Notes: generated by a model not told the origin, from the letters alone. 64,000 nucleotides of DNA from Ignavibacteria bacterium (GCA_016709315.1 JADJMZ010000007.1:310001-374000); one strand, 5' to 3'. Shown: positions 18,269 through 28,336, numbered from the stretch's first letter. Numbers and translations: made by a program.

Positions 18269-20917
18269 TTAAGGAATTATTTTTGTAACAGTGTTAAAAG
18301 AATTATTTTCTGTAATCGAAACATCACTGACATCGACATACCCGTCTCCGGTGAGATCAGAATTAACATATCCGGACATACCGCTGAAACTGTCATTGTC
18401 TGCTATACTCAGATCCGCAGCATCAACGCTTCCGTCCTGATCTATGTCGCCGCTGAAAGTACAGTATTTACCGTTGATTAATTTCAGATTATTTCCGTAT
18501 GCCTGTGCTGACGAGGTCGTAAAATCGTAACTCATTATTCCGCCGAATGCATAAGCTTCTCCACCTGCTTTACTCCATGTTTCAATGCTGTTCCTGTGTT
18601 TTAAAACATAATAATAATTTCCTGAAGCAGCATTTCTGAATACAAAACTGCCGGTGAAAGTAAGCGAATCAACTGTTGTTTCAGTTGAATCTATAATTGC
18701 ATAAGCTGATGAACTGTTTCTGAGATACATTGTAACTGGATCTTTCATGTTCAGTGAATTTAAAGATGTATTGTAAAAACCTTCGTTTATTGTTTTTAAA
18801 TTTACAGTTGAATTTACGCTGGTTAAGTAAGATGTATAATTGTTCAGTTTTATGTCATCTATGTACCATCCGTCTGAAGTAACGCTTGGATCTGTCTGAA
18901 GAGTAAATCTTATCTTAAGCTGAGATGAAGAATTTGCATATGAAGTAATATCAATATTCTGCTGCGTCCATGTTGTTTGAGTACCGTTGTATGAACTAAC
19001 AGTCTGCCACGCTACACCGTTATTGCTTGATACTTCTACATTACAATAATCATATCCCGCTTCAGTGCTGTACCTGTGCCAGAAACTTAATAATGTTATC
19101 GGCGAACTGCTGACATTTACAGGAATATTAAGTGTCATTGAGTTAGTTGTATTATCTGTATAATTTCCTGACGGACTGTCTGTAAATGAATTTGAAGGAG
19201 TATGCGACTGTGAAGATGTTACAGCCCAGCCAAGATTTGTCGTCCATTTTCCAAAACCGTTTTCTGCGCTGTCAGCAAGTGTAGCGCTTCCGTTGCCTGT
19301 TAAAATATATTTTGTTTCTGTATAAACTACATCAGAATCATTTTGCTTGAATTTTATTAAAACAGGAACTGCGGAATTGTTTGGCAAAGCCGGTGAGATT
19401 GTAAATCCGAATGTCGAACTGTCACCCGCAAAAGAACTAAGTGAAGAATAATTATAAAAAGTTATTGGGACATTCAGATAATATGAACCGGATGTACACT
19501 CTATTTTTACATTCTGAGCAGTCTGTAACCCTTTGTTCCTGAACTTTATTTTTAAAGTGCCTGATTCCCCAGGTGAATAAACTGTTTTATTCAAAGTTGT
19601 TGAAACAGGATAAACATAAGCTCCTCCGATCATAGCAAAATACTGATTTGTAAAAAGCATGCTTTGTGCAAGTGGAATTATTTCCGCCTGTGTCGGCCAG
19701 AATCCTGTAGTTCCTATTTCCGGTGTCATTGCTATTATTCTGTGAGGAGAATGAACTGAATCATTGTAATACCAGTCATCTGCTCCGCCCCTTACTTTAT
19801 ATCCGACAGTCTGCGAAGGTGTTCCAATAGTAAAGTGATTGTATATTGTCATGTCAGCAAGATATTCATTAAACTTTGCATCATCAGGAGTAGGTATCGG
19901 ATCCTGCCATGCCCAAGGTTTAATTAGATAATTTCCGTATGTATGAGCGCCGAGTATTGCGGAGAAGTTTCTTGAATTTACAAATTTCATAACAGCTCTT
20001 GTTTCCGGCTCGGAAAATGGTGAGGGACCTCTGTATGTATCACTTGAAGCAACAGTGCTCGAACCATTGTTTGAAGAATTCCAGTACTGATATATTCCGT
20101 AATTTCTGTTAAGATCTATTCCGTAACTTCCTCCGTTATTCTTTCTGTTCTTTCTCCACAGTCCCCCGCCTGAAGGATTAGTTGTTTCATTATAAACATA
20201 TCCGTCCGGATTAAGCACCAGAGTAAAATATAATTCTCTGTTCTTCAGTATATATGTTGCAACCGGATCAATATTATAATTTTCAAAAAGCCAGTACATA
20301 AAATAAACATTCTGCTCCATGCTTTCCGGTTCTCTTGCATGAATCAAAGAATGAAACCAGATTTCAGGTCTGCCTGTAGGAGCATTCGGACTATTGGAAA
20401 CTCTGACTGTCCATATCTTTCTGTTTTCAACTGAAGAATCCATCGCAAATTTTGCCGAGATCAGTCCCGGATATTCTAGACGCATAGAATCCAGTTTAGC
20501 ATTAACCTGACTGTAAGTAAGAAAACCTCCCATTGATCCGTAGATAGAGTGACTGACATTATCAGTTGCAACAGAATTTTCAATCGCGCGGCGAATCTCT
20601 CCGGCATTCATCTTAGGAAGCGCATCGTAATACTTTTTCCAGTCGCTGATAAGTATCTGATAAGACATCCCGCTTTTTTTAACTGATTCGATCTCACCTT
20701 GAGAAAGCCACGCTTCAATAAAATTATTTTTTCTGACGGCATGATCAATGTGAAGATCATAAGCGCTGAGCCGGTCAAAATCAGTGTTATTGTTGATGTA
20801 AATTTTGATCTTGGAATATTTTTCAGGTTTGTCAGTCTGCGAGAATGTTGTGTTTGTATAACCGGTAAATAATACTAGTACAGAAATGAAAAGTAAGCTG
20901 AGAAAGTTTCTCATCAT
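18269..20917 (-). CDS. Secreted M14 family zinc carboxypeptidase with dockerin-type C-terminal module
   Basis: 882 residues. After a signal peptide and a short pro-region, the peptidase M14 domain (about 105-430) shows the zinc motif HAREPE (His193, Glu196), substrate-binding RKNRKNN and DLNRNYG, the third ligand His325 in ILGAHTYGN, and the catalytic Glu400 in TPEIGTTGFW. It resembles the carboxypeptidase T/A subfamily and should be active. An Ig-like segment (about 435-545), a jelly-roll segment (about 550-710, WYIDDIKLN) and the shared module follow (EGFYNTS, YYYVLKHRNSIETWS, GDIDQDGSVDAADLS, GDGYVDVSDVS, end KIIP). A likely job is extracellular peptide trimming while attached to the surface or a complex. 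It leads the downstream propeller gene. Confidence 0.93.
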   Translation of the reverse strand: MMRNFLSLLFISVLVLFTGYTNTTFSQTDKPEKYSKIKIYINNNTDFDRLSAYDLHIDHAVRKNNFIEAWLSQGEIESVKKSGMSYQILISDWKKYYDALPKMNAGEIRRAIENSVATDNVSHSIYGSMGGFLTYSQVNAKLDSMRLEYPGLISAKFAMDSSVENRKIWTVRVSNSPNAPTGRPEIWFHSLIHAREPESMEQNVYFMYWLFENYNIDPVATYILKNRELYFTLVLNPDGYVYNETTNPSGGGLWRKNRKNNGGSYGIDLNRNYGIYQYWNSSNNGSSTVASSDTYRGPSPFSEPETRAVMKFVNSRNFSAILGAHTYGNYLIKPWAWQDPIPTPDDAKFNEYLADMTIYNHFTIGTPSQTVGYKVRGGADDWYYNDSVHSPHRIIAMTPEIGTTGFWPTQAEIIPLAQSMLFTNQYFAMIGGAYVYPVSTTLNKTVYSPGESGTLKIKFRNKGLQTAQNVKIECTSGSYYLNVPITFYNYSSLSSFAGDSSTFGFTISPALPNNSAVPVLIKFKQNDSDVVYTETKYILTGNGSATLADSAENGFGKWTTNLGWAVTSSQSHTPSNSFTDSPSGNYTDNTTNSMTLNIPVNVSSSPITLLSFWHRYSTEAGYDYCNVEVSSNNGVAWQTVSSYNGTQTTWTQQNIDITSYANSSSQLKIRFTLQTDPSVTSDGWYIDDIKLNNYTSYLTSVNSTVNLKTINEGFYNTSLNSLNMKDPVTMYLRNSSSAYAIIDSTETTVDSLTFTGSFVFRNAASGNYYYVLKHRNSIETWSKAGGEAYAFGGIMSYDFTTSSAQAYGNNLKLINGKYCTFSGDIDQDGSVDAADLSIADNDSFSGMSGYVNSDLTGDGYVDVSDVSITENNSFNTVTKIIP

Positions 20918-21000
20918 AAATATATTAAAATTAATAAAAAGAAATGTTCTTCCGGAAGGTGATATATTGTTTATGTAATTTACAATTTTTAAAATAAAAA

Positions 21001-21034
21001 AAAGACTGAAAAGAAAATTCTCTTCAGTCTTTTA
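21001..21034 (-). terminator. Rho-independent terminator of the 21110-24448 gene
   Basis: Arms AAAAGACTGAAAAGA (21001-21015) and TCTCTTCAGTCTTTT (21020-21034), one mismatch, 4-nt loop, with a T-rich stretch on the minus strand. It is nearly identical in sequence to the terminators at 25385 and 28349. Confidence 0.88.
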
Positions 21035-21109
21035 TTTAAATCTTTACATGTTAAAAATATCTGAATTAAAGAAAATAAATTATCGTTTCTGAAATAAGAT
21101 ATTTCAAAA

Positions 21110-24100
21110 TTACTTTTTTAAATCTTTATTTTTAACTGGATTTCCTTTTCCTGTATTATTTTCCCTGGTAATAATTTCTTTTTTTCCCGTATCAGAATTT
21201 TTTCCTTCTGAAGGCTTCTTTGAAACAGAATTATTAACTGAGGTGTTCTGAAAATCTGATTGATTAACAATAATTACTGCTCCCGGAGGCGCTGCTACCT
21301 GAACCCCTGAAAAGCTGTTATTATCAACTATCGAAACATCCGATACATCTACAAAATAATCCCCTGTAACATCTTCCGTAACATACCCTGTCAGACCGTT
21401 GAATGATGCATTATCAACTAAGCTTACGTCGGAAACGTCAATAATACCATCCTGATTAAAATCGCCGTTGTAATTACAATACTTCGATCCGACAAGTTTA
21501 ATATTACTGTTATATGCCTGTGTTATTGCTGTTGTAAAGTTATATGTGAATGGAGTGCCTCTCGTATAAACTTCTCCTCCTGATTTGCTCCAGGTTTCAA
21601 GCATGTTTCTTCCTTTTATTACTACATAATAAATACCTGTCTGCGCATTTGAAAATGTCACTGTACCGGTGTAAGTAACAGAATCAATCACTGTTTTTGC
21701 TGAATCAACAATTGAAAAAGGTGAAAAAGCATTTCTTAAATAAAATCTTGCCGTATCTCTCATGTTAAGAGTGTTTGTAATTGTATTATGATATCCCTGC
21801 GCTGCAAAGGAGATCGCTGAAGTTGAAGGAGAAACGACTGCATTGATTTTGCAAATATTATCCAAAAAAAGATTATTTCCGAATCCGCTTCTCGCTCTGA
21901 ATTTTACTTTATTTGTACCGACAGGCAGTGAATATTTTTTTGTAGCCCATTGCGCTGCAGTTGGCGTGAACAGAGTGCTTGAAGCTGCGGTAGTATTAAG
22001 ATTCCCGGTTGTATTATTTCCCCATAATCTTACTAATGATATAAATGTTGTTCCGCCGTTAGAAGAAGTCAGTATTTCCAGTGAATCTGTACTTCCGTCT
22101 GTGTAAGGAGCGTAAGCATTATCAAATTTCAATGAATCCCCGGCAACAGAGCTTCCGAATGTCAGAGAAATCATTGATTGTGTCGTACCGCTTGTTGCAT
22201 TCCAGAAATTAAACTTGGATGAACCTGTTCCCGAACCGTAACCGCTGACTGATTCTCTTGTCCAGTAAAGTGTGCCTGTATATTCCAGACTCCAGTTCGT
22301 CGGGACAAATGTTGCAGAAGAAAAATCTTCGCATAAGATCTGATCAATAATCTGAAATGAATACATTGAAGTAGAATCCATGTTATGAGAAACTGAATTA
22401 TCCTGCGCAAATATTCTGTAAAATATAAAATCTCCTACAACTACATCAGAATTTAATGAATTGAATGCAGCAGAGAAAGTGCTACCAGTTGTATTTATTA
22501 ACTTAAACTGCTTTATCGGTGCAGGAGAATTTTTATACCACTTAACCCATGATGAATCCAGTCCGACATTATCAGTAACAGTAGCTGTTACGGTAGAAGG
22601 CCAGTTCGGCTTTGGCTGATTGCCAAGCTGAGTATGAACAATTACTGGTTTTGTATTATCGGTCTGAGCAACAAATAAGTTCAATGAAGCAGGCGCACCT
22701 GCTGGTGAAACAGATGTTTTGTTTAGACTGTCTGTGGTTTTAATGTAATATCTGTAAGTTGCAGCCGCGCCGTTTGCAGGTATATTTGCTGTCCAGTTAT
22801 TGCCTCCTGAATTTGTCATAAGCAGACTGTCGGTAATTGCAACATTATTTCTTGACCATAATAATTTCGTCAGAGAAGGATTTATGCCTGAGCCGGAAGG
22901 AGTTATAACACAGTTTACTGCATAATTTCCAGAAAGCTGTTCTGTATTTGGCAGCGGAGTGTGTGTAATTCCGGGTCCCAGATCAATCGAAGTTGTCCAG
23001 GCCTGAGAAATACCTGATTTATCATCCATCCATAATGGCCAGATCTTTCCGTTGCCGGATGTTACGCCTATGTAATCTCCCATATACCCTGTTGCTAATC
23101 CGGATACACTGATTGTTTTCGGTTGAAATCTATGATCGCTAACAAGCAAATCAGTAAAAGTCGTACCTCCGTCTATTGAGCGTGACATATAAATTTCGCT
23201 TGAGTCTGAAGCAGTATTTCTGTCATCGTAATATACAATATTTACACCGCCGATTTCATCAACTCTTATAGCAGGAAAGAACTGATACTTTCCGTTATTT
23301 AATGCATCCTGATTAACCCTTACTCCTGCTGACCAGCTGACGCCTCCGTCAGTTGATTTATGAAGTACAACATCGGGATCAGAACCTGCAGGTGCAAGAT
23401 TTTTTTCTGAAGCAACTACATAGATCCATCCGTTTCTCGGACCGCCGCTTCTGTCAACATCTATTCTTGTGAAACCATTTGTTCTGATGTTGTTTTTGGT
23501 CGGGAATGAACCTCTGATACCGTTCATATCATATGCATTATTTGTAACCGTCCAGGTAACTCCGCCGTTAACCGATTTGGCAAATCCTGCAAAGTCTTCT
23601 ACATTTGCGGCTGCTGTATTTGGAGCAGCCCAGACAACATATACTTCACCGTTAGGGCCGACTCTTGCATCACATCCCTGTGAATAATGCCCGGCTACGG
23701 AAGTATTGATCTGTGCAGCAGCGGACCAGGATACTCCGCCGTTTGCTGTATAAGATATTGCTATCGGAGGATTGCTGACTGAGAATAAAGACCAGACCAC
23801 ATACGACCTTCCGTAATAAGGACTTGACGGAGCGTCATCTGTTGTGGCAAAATTTTTATCCTGTGAACCTGAAGCAATAGTATAAGTTGAAGACCACGTT
23901 GCGCCGTTGTTTGAAGAATAATTTGCAAACATTCCGCTTGTGCTGTATCCTAGATGCGACATTATGATAACTCCGTTTTTATCAATCGTCGGACCGGGAT
24001 CACCTCCGTGATTTCCAATCGGAGCACCCTGCAATGTATCGCTTCCAAACCAGTTCACTCCGCCGTTTGTAGTAACATATACACCTTCACTTATAAAAAG

Positions 24101-24448
24101 AGTGCCTGTATTATTTATAGCATTTGATGAACCAAACATGATCAGCGGATTCAGCGGATGTCTGCAGATTATAACTTCAGACTGATAACTGCCTGCTCTC
24201 GGCAGTATTCTGAAATTAGGATTTACAGCATAAACACCGCTTGGACTGCTGATGTATCTGGTTGTATTATTGGGATTGAAATAATCATACTCCTGAGGAA
24301 GCGGAGCTGTTGAAATTACATTTGGATCATAAATTCCTGTTTGCTGAGGATCAATATTCCATTTCTCGGGTTTATTTATGGACTTTTGCCCCATGAATAA
24401 AAATAATCCAAGAACAGAAAAAAAGAACAGAGAAAAGACTTTCTTCAT
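21110..24448 (-). CDS. Secreted BNR/sialidase-like propeller protein with Ig-like, jelly-roll and dockerin-type modules
   Basis: 1112 residues: signal peptide ending near MGQKS, propeller (about 40-490; VYVTTNGGVNWFG, KSVNGGVTW, KSTDGGVSW, RSIDGGTTF), two Ig-like domains (about 494-600 and 600-705), and a jelly roll near 706 (CEDFSSATFVPTNW...GNNLFLDNIC). The shared module starts near 880 (YYVVIKGRNMLETWS, GDFNQDGIIDVSDVS, GDYFVDVSDVS), and a Lys-rich tail begins PPGA. In the module the usual KHRN is KGRN. The Ig-like region is nearly identical in DNA to that of the 31372-35688 gene, indicating recent duplication or gene conversion. Its terminator is at 21001-21034. Confidence 0.87.
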   Translation of the reverse strand: MKKVFSLFFFSVLGLFLFMGQKSINKPEKWNIDPQQTGIYDPNVISTAPLPQEYDYFNPNNTTRYISSPSGVYAVNPNFRILPRAGSYQSEVIICRHPLNPLIMFGSSNAINNTGTLFISEGVYVTTNGGVNWFGSDTLQGAPIGNHGGDPGPTIDKNGVIIMSHLGYSTSGMFANYSSNNGATWSSTYTIASGSQDKNFATTDDAPSSPYYGRSYVVWSLFSVSNPPIAISYTANGGVSWSAAAQINTSVAGHYSQGCDARVGPNGEVYVVWAAPNTAAANVEDFAGFAKSVNGGVTWTVTNNAYDMNGIRGSFPTKNNIRTNGFTRIDVDRSGGPRNGWIYVVASEKNLAPAGSDPDVVLHKSTDGGVSWSAGVRVNQDALNNGKYQFFPAIRVDEIGGVNIVYYDDRNTASDSSEIYMSRSIDGGTTFTDLLVSDHRFQPKTISVSGLATGYMGDYIGVTSGNGKIWPLWMDDKSGISQAWTTSIDLGPGITHTPLPNTEQLSGNYAVNCVITPSGSGINPSLTKLLWSRNNVAITDSLLMTNSGGNNWTANIPANGAAATYRYYIKTTDSLNKTSVSPAGAPASLNLFVAQTDNTKPVIVHTQLGNQPKPNWPSTVTATVTDNVGLDSSWVKWYKNSPAPIKQFKLINTTGSTFSAAFNSLNSDVVVGDFIFYRIFAQDNSVSHNMDSTSMYSFQIIDQILCEDFSSATFVPTNWSLEYTGTLYWTRESVSGYGSGTGSSKFNFWNATSGTTQSMISLTFGSSVAGDSLKFDNAYAPYTDGSTDSLEILTSSNGGTTFISLVRLWGNNTTGNLNTTAASSTLFTPTAAQWATKKYSLPVGTNKVKFRARSGFGNNLFLDNICKINAVVSPSTSAISFAAQGYHNTITNTLNMRDTARFYLRNAFSPFSIVDSAKTVIDSVTYTGTVTFSNAQTGIYYVVIKGRNMLETWSKSGGEVYTRGTPFTYNFTTAITQAYNSNIKLVGSKYCNYNGDFNQDGIIDVSDVSLVDNASFNGLTGYVTEDVTGDYFVDVSDVSIVDNNSFSGVQVAAPPGAVIIVNQSDFQNTSVNNSVSKKPSEGKNSDTGKKEIITRENNTGKGNPVKNKDLKK

Positions 24449-24753
24449 TTTATTTGGGATTTTAAATTAGATAAAAAATTATTTGGTATTCAATATATAC
24501 AATAAATAATTTATTTAAAATGTTCATATGTAAAAATGTATACATAAATTTCCAGTGTTGTCCAAAACGTTTTAATTAAAATTAAATGAAAGCTGTTTTA
24601 AACAACCCCAATCCGGGGCATTTAAGAAAAAACCTCATAGTCTCCAGGGCTCAAAGAATCTTGTTTAAAAGTATTAACTCCGAGTCTTAGAGAATTTGAG
24701 ATTATTCATTTCTTTTAAGACAGATTTCCTGGTCTTGGGAAAGTTGAATTCCC

Positions 24754-24797
24754 GTTTACAAAGCTGATCATCTCGAGAAACAGGAGGCTTTGTAAAC
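24754..24797. repeat. Perfect 11-bp inverted repeat
   Basis: GTTTACAAAGC (24754-24764) and GCTTTGTAAAC (24787-24797) are separated by 22 nt, just before the 21-bp minisatellite. It has no T tract and no gene to terminate. Origin unknown. Confidence 0.8.
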
Positions 24798-24840
24798 AAA
24801 AATGGCTTATTTTCTTGTTTTAGCACTCTCGAAAAAGTAT

Positions 24841-25077
24841 ACAGAAGCTGTGCTACTATTAACAGAAGACCCTCTACTATTAACAGAAGACCCTCTACTA
24901 TTAACAGAAGACCCTCTACTATTAACAGAAGACCCTCTACTATTAACAGAAGACCCTCTACTATTAACAGAAGATCTGCTACTATTAACAGAAGACCTAC
25001 TATTAACAGAAGACCCTCTACTATTAACAGAAGACCCTCTACTATAAACAGAAGACCTGATACTATTAACAGAAGTC
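24841..25077 (+). repeat. 21-bp minisatellite (about 11 copies)
   Basis: The unit CTACTATTAACAGAAGACCCT repeats with ATTAACAGAAGAC at 24858, 24879, 24900, 24921, 24942, 24963, 24984, 25002, 25023, 25044 (as ATAAACAGAAGAC) and 25065 (degenerate); one unit is 18 bp. In one plus-strand frame it reads LLLTEDP, but there is no supporting gene context. Copies are nearly identical, so the array is young or homogenised. Confidence 0.95.
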
Positions 25078-25321
25078 TTTCTGTTTTAAGCAGCTAATAT
25101 GACAAATGTTCCGAAAACTTACAAATTTGTATAAAATAACGGCTTAAATATAATTATATCCAGGGTATTTGATCAATTATGAGTTAAACATTGTATAAGT
25201 TGTATAATTTGATAATAAAAGAAGATATCAGTTAAGTAAACATTTTTTAATTTTTTAAAAATTTAAATTGCTTTGTATTTTAATACAATAACCTAATCTG
25301 CCGGAAATTGAGGTTGTAAAT

Positions 25322-25375
25322 TTCATGTATAATCCTTTTTTAGTTAAATTTATAAATTGCTCAAATTAGGTTAGT
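25322..25375 (-). promoter_or_regulatory. Orphan leader and start codon of a lost paralogue
   Basis: Read on the minus strand this contains TAATTTGAGCAATTTATAAA, an A-rich stretch, AGGATTAT and ATGAAATTTA. It aligns with the leader of the 25439-28285 gene (28286-28336) including the start codon. Here the frame stops after about 23 codons and has no similarity to the family beyond ATGAAATTT. Confidence 0.7.
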
Positions 25376-25384
25376 TTAACAAAA

Positions 25385-25418
25385 AAAAGACTGAAAAGGA
25401 TTACCTCTTCAGTCTTTT
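25385..25418 (-). terminator. Rho-independent terminator of the 25439-28285 gene
   Basis: AAAAGACTGAAAAGG (25385-25399) pairs with CCTCTTCAGTCTTTT (25404-25418), one mismatch, with T-rich sequence following on the minus strand. Confidence 0.88.
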
Positions 25419-25438
25419 GATTTTAATGTTTCTGATTT

Positions 25439-28285
25439 TTAATGACTTCCGAATAAAGAATTGCTTTTTACTTTGTCTTTATTTTCAAAGACTCCGTCAG
25501 AAGGAATTCTTTTGTTTAAATTATATTTTTCATTCAGTAAATCTTTTTGCTGTTTTTCAATAGCAAGTTTTTCCTTCGCAGCTGATTTCATTTCTTCCAG
25601 CAGTTTCTTTCCGGATTCATACTTCATTCTTTCCGAATCAGATTTGAATTCCGGAACATTATCGTTTTCAACAGGATTAATTGTTGGAGCAGCTCCCGGA
25701 GGTCCTACCATTGATACACCGACATTGTTATCCACTACGGATACATCAGATGCATCAACAAAGGTATCTCCGTTAACATCTTCTACTACATATCCTGATG
25801 CTCCTGAAAATGCACCGTTATCCACAAGACTCAGATCGGAACCGTCTATGGTCTCGTCCTGATTTATATCACCGCTGTACATGCCATAGAAAGGCTGAGG
25901 ATCAATAAGCTTCTCACTGCTGAGATATGTCTGTGTCAGAATGTTAATAAAATCTCTGTTAAAAGATGAACCTCTTACATAAGCAAATCCTCCTGCAGCA
26001 CTCCATGTCTTGATAGTATTTCTGTGCTTGAATGCAAGATAATAATTACCGTTAAGGGCTTTTGGAAAAACAGGACTTCCTAAACAACCACCCGATGCCA
26101 ATAATGAAATTGATGAATCAACAGCTATGTTTGGAAAATCTGTTCTGTAAAGATAAGCTCTGATTGTATCAGGTATTGCCTGAGGAAATGGTGTAGCTCT
26201 GTAGAATCCTTCTGGAACACAGCATAAACCATTTGCTACAGCATTTGGCAGAGCCTTTATGCAGATATTATCCAGATACAGATTATTTCCGAATCCGCTT
26301 ATGGCTCTCATTCTTATCCTGTTTGTTCCTAACGGCAAATTATAAATTTTTGATGCCCATTGGTTATTAGCAGGAACAAATGACAAAGTAGTAGCAGGTG
26401 CAGTATTTAATTCACCGCTTCCGTCAGCTTTACCAAGAAGTGTGGCAAGAGTAGAATATGAAGTTCCTCCGTTTGTTGAAGACTGAACTATAAGTGTATC
26501 CGGTCCGAATGACGGCGAGTAAGGTGCATATGCCTCATCAAAAGTTACATAATAACCTGCCGGTACCGGTTGAAAATCTGTGATCAGAGACTGATCAGTT
26601 CCCACATTAGCATTATAAAAATTAAACATCGCTGATCCTGTTCCTCCGCCATATGCGCTTTGAGTTGTTCTGTTCCAGTATTGCGATCCTGTATAAAGCA
26701 ATGAATAATAATCCGGTGTAAATGCGGTTGAAGAAAAATCCTGACATCCCGGACAGGGATTGGATGGAGTAACTTCAACTTTTGCAGTCCATGCATTATA
26801 AACTCCTGAACTATTGGACATCCAGTAAGGCCAGATTCTCTGATTTCCGTTAACTGGATTTCCTTCTATAAGAGCTGATGTTATTCCGATATAATCTCCC
26901 GCATACTGAGTATTAACTCCTGCTACTCCGGTAGGTCCGTGTTTAAATTTATTTCCGACTTTTACATCCGTAAATGTAGCACCGCCGTCTGTAGACCTGG
27001 AAAGATAAACTTCTGAAGAGTCATTCGTAGCTGTATTTCTTGTATCATAATACACAACATTTACTCCGCCCGATTCATCTACTCTGACTGCTGACATATA
27101 TTGTTTTTTTCCGTTACCGAATGCATCCTGATTTACTCTGACTCCCGGAAGCCAGGAAGTACCGCCATTTGAAGATCTGTAAAGAACTATATCAGACACA
27201 TCACCTGCTATACCTGGATTTTTTTCACCGACTACAACGTATATCCAGCCGGCTCTCGGACCGCATGTTCTGTCAACATCTATTCTCGGGAATCCTGCAA
27301 CTCTTATCCCGTTATGCATATTGAAGGTTCTGTTTCCGTTTACATTTGCAGCATGGTTAGTTGCAATCGTCCAGCTTACTCCTCCGTCTGTGGATTTTGC
27401 AAATCCAAGAGAATCTTCTGTAAAGGGACTAATGTCAGCATCAGCGCAAGTCCAAACAACATATACTTCTCCGTTTGGTCCGCATTTAACATCGGCACCC
27501 TGATGAAAGTAATTTGAACCAGCTACTGCAGCAGGACTTATTAGAGCTTCAGATGACCAGCTTACTCCGCCATTAGTTGTATATGAACCTACTAATCTGT
27601 ATAAATTAGCGCCGGCGAATTCTGTATAGACTGTATAACTTCTTCCGTAAAAAGCGCTTGAAGGAGCATCGTCAGTTGCGGAAAAATTCTTATCAGAACT
27701 TGATGTCGAACCCGGAATTGTAACCGTAGTTGACCAGTTGACTCCGTTATTGGTTGACCAGGATGCACCCATCTGACCAGATGTAGTAATATATGAATTA
27801 ATGAATCTTCCGTTTCTATCGATCAACGGACCGGGATCTCCGAAATTAAATACAGGAGTTCCTGCAGATGAAAATAATGTATCATTTCCAAACCAGGATG
27901 TACCTCCGTCTGTTGTTACATACCAGCCGGTACTGAAGCTTCCTCCTCTTGATGTGTTTGCTGATGCGAACATTATAAGTGGATTAGTCGGATGCCGTGT
28001 GATAGGAACTTCAGTCTGATGACCCGCTGAAATCGGATGTACCCTGAAAGCTGAATTTACAACTAACACACCCATCGGTGTATTATAATATGTTGGTTCA
28101 TTAATTACAGGACCAGAATAATCCTGCTGCGGCAAAGGAGTATATTCCTGAAATACATTTCCGGAATTGATTCTTGAGCTGGGATCCGGATTCCATCTCG
28201 GACTGTCATCTCCTGATGAAAAACCCGAATAAATGAGATAAGAAAATGTTAAAAGAACAGTGAGTAAAAAAAGTTTAAATTTCAT
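25439..28285 (-). CDS. Secreted BNR/sialidase-like propeller protein with jelly-roll and dockerin-type C-terminal module
   Basis: 948 residues: signal peptide (MKFKLFLLTVLLTFSYLIYSG), propeller (about 40-505; WYVTTDGGTSWFG, KSTDGGVSW, RSSNGGTSW, RSTDGGATF), jelly roll from about 515 (CQDFSSTAFTPDYYS...FGNNLYLDNIC), and shared module from about 690 (EGFYRATP, YYLAFKHRNTIKTWS, GDINQDETIDGSDLS, GDTFVDASDVS). A charged coiled-coil-like tail begins PPGAAPTINP and contains PEFKSDSERMKYES. It is closest to the frameshifted neighbour at 28403-31212. A leader with AAAGGATT lies upstream, and its terminator is at 25385-25418. Enzymatic activity is not established. Confidence 0.87.
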   Translation of the reverse strand: MKFKLFLLTVLLTFSYLIYSGFSSGDDSPRWNPDPSSRINSGNVFQEYTPLPQQDYSGPVINEPTYYNTPMGVLVVNSAFRVHPISAGHQTEVPITRHPTNPLIMFASANTSRGGSFSTGWYVTTDGGTSWFGNDTLFSSAGTPVFNFGDPGPLIDRNGRFINSYITTSGQMGASWSTNNGVNWSTTVTIPGSTSSSDKNFSATDDAPSSAFYGRSYTVYTEFAGANLYRLVGSYTTNGGVSWSSEALISPAAVAGSNYFHQGADVKCGPNGEVYVVWTCADADISPFTEDSLGFAKSTDGGVSWTIATNHAANVNGNRTFNMHNGIRVAGFPRIDVDRTCGPRAGWIYVVVGEKNPGIAGDVSDIVLYRSSNGGTSWLPGVRVNQDAFGNGKKQYMSAVRVDESGGVNVVYYDTRNTATNDSSEVYLSRSTDGGATFTDVKVGNKFKHGPTGVAGVNTQYAGDYIGITSALIEGNPVNGNQRIWPYWMSNSSGVYNAWTAKVEVTPSNPCPGCQDFSSTAFTPDYYSLLYTGSQYWNRTTQSAYGGGTGSAMFNFYNANVGTDQSLITDFQPVPAGYYVTFDEAYAPYSPSFGPDTLIVQSSTNGGTSYSTLATLLGKADGSGELNTAPATTLSFVPANNQWASKIYNLPLGTNRIRMRAISGFGNNLYLDNICIKALPNAVANGLCCVPEGFYRATPFPQAIPDTIRAYLYRTDFPNIAVDSSISLLASGGCLGSPVFPKALNGNYYLAFKHRNTIKTWSAAGGFAYVRGSSFNRDFINILTQTYLSSEKLIDPQPFYGMYSGDINQDETIDGSDLSLVDNGAFSGASGYVVEDVNGDTFVDASDVSVVDNNVGVSMVGPPGAAPTINPVENDNVPEFKSDSERMKYESGKKLLEEMKSAAKEKLAIEKQQKDLLNEKYNLNKRIPSDGVFENKDKVKSNSLFGSH

Positions 28286-28336
28286 GCATAATCCTTTCTT
28301 TTTGTTTAATTAATAAATTGACTCAAATTACAAAAT
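28286..28336 (-). promoter_or_regulatory. Leader of the 25439-28285 gene with ribosome-binding site
   Basis: Short leader between the terminator at 28349-28382 and the ATG, with AGAAAGGATTATGC before the start. It shares a TAATTTGAG...CAATTTAT...GGATTAT pattern with the orphan leader at 25322-25375. A promoter is presumed here but no element was identified with confidence. Confidence 0.5.

Larger units (their letters stand above)
24449..25438. other. Large non-coding gap inside the propeller gene family
   Basis: 990 bases without a convincing gene. From left to right: upstream region of the 21110-24448 gene; AGTGTTGTCCAAAAC at 24554, similar to the ends of the element at 40328-40739; a perfect 11-bp inverted repeat at 24754-24797; a 21-bp minisatellite at 24841-25077; AT-rich sequence; and a leader with start codon at 25322-25375 matching that of the 25439-28285 gene. 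An intact paralogue was probably lost here. Confidence 0.7.

Noticed and set aside
24802..25047. Plus-strand gene for a leucine-rich LLLTEDP repeat protein
   Set aside because: The frame is just the translated 21-bp minisatellite with a short unrelated start; no ribosome-binding site, no family and no neighbour support it.
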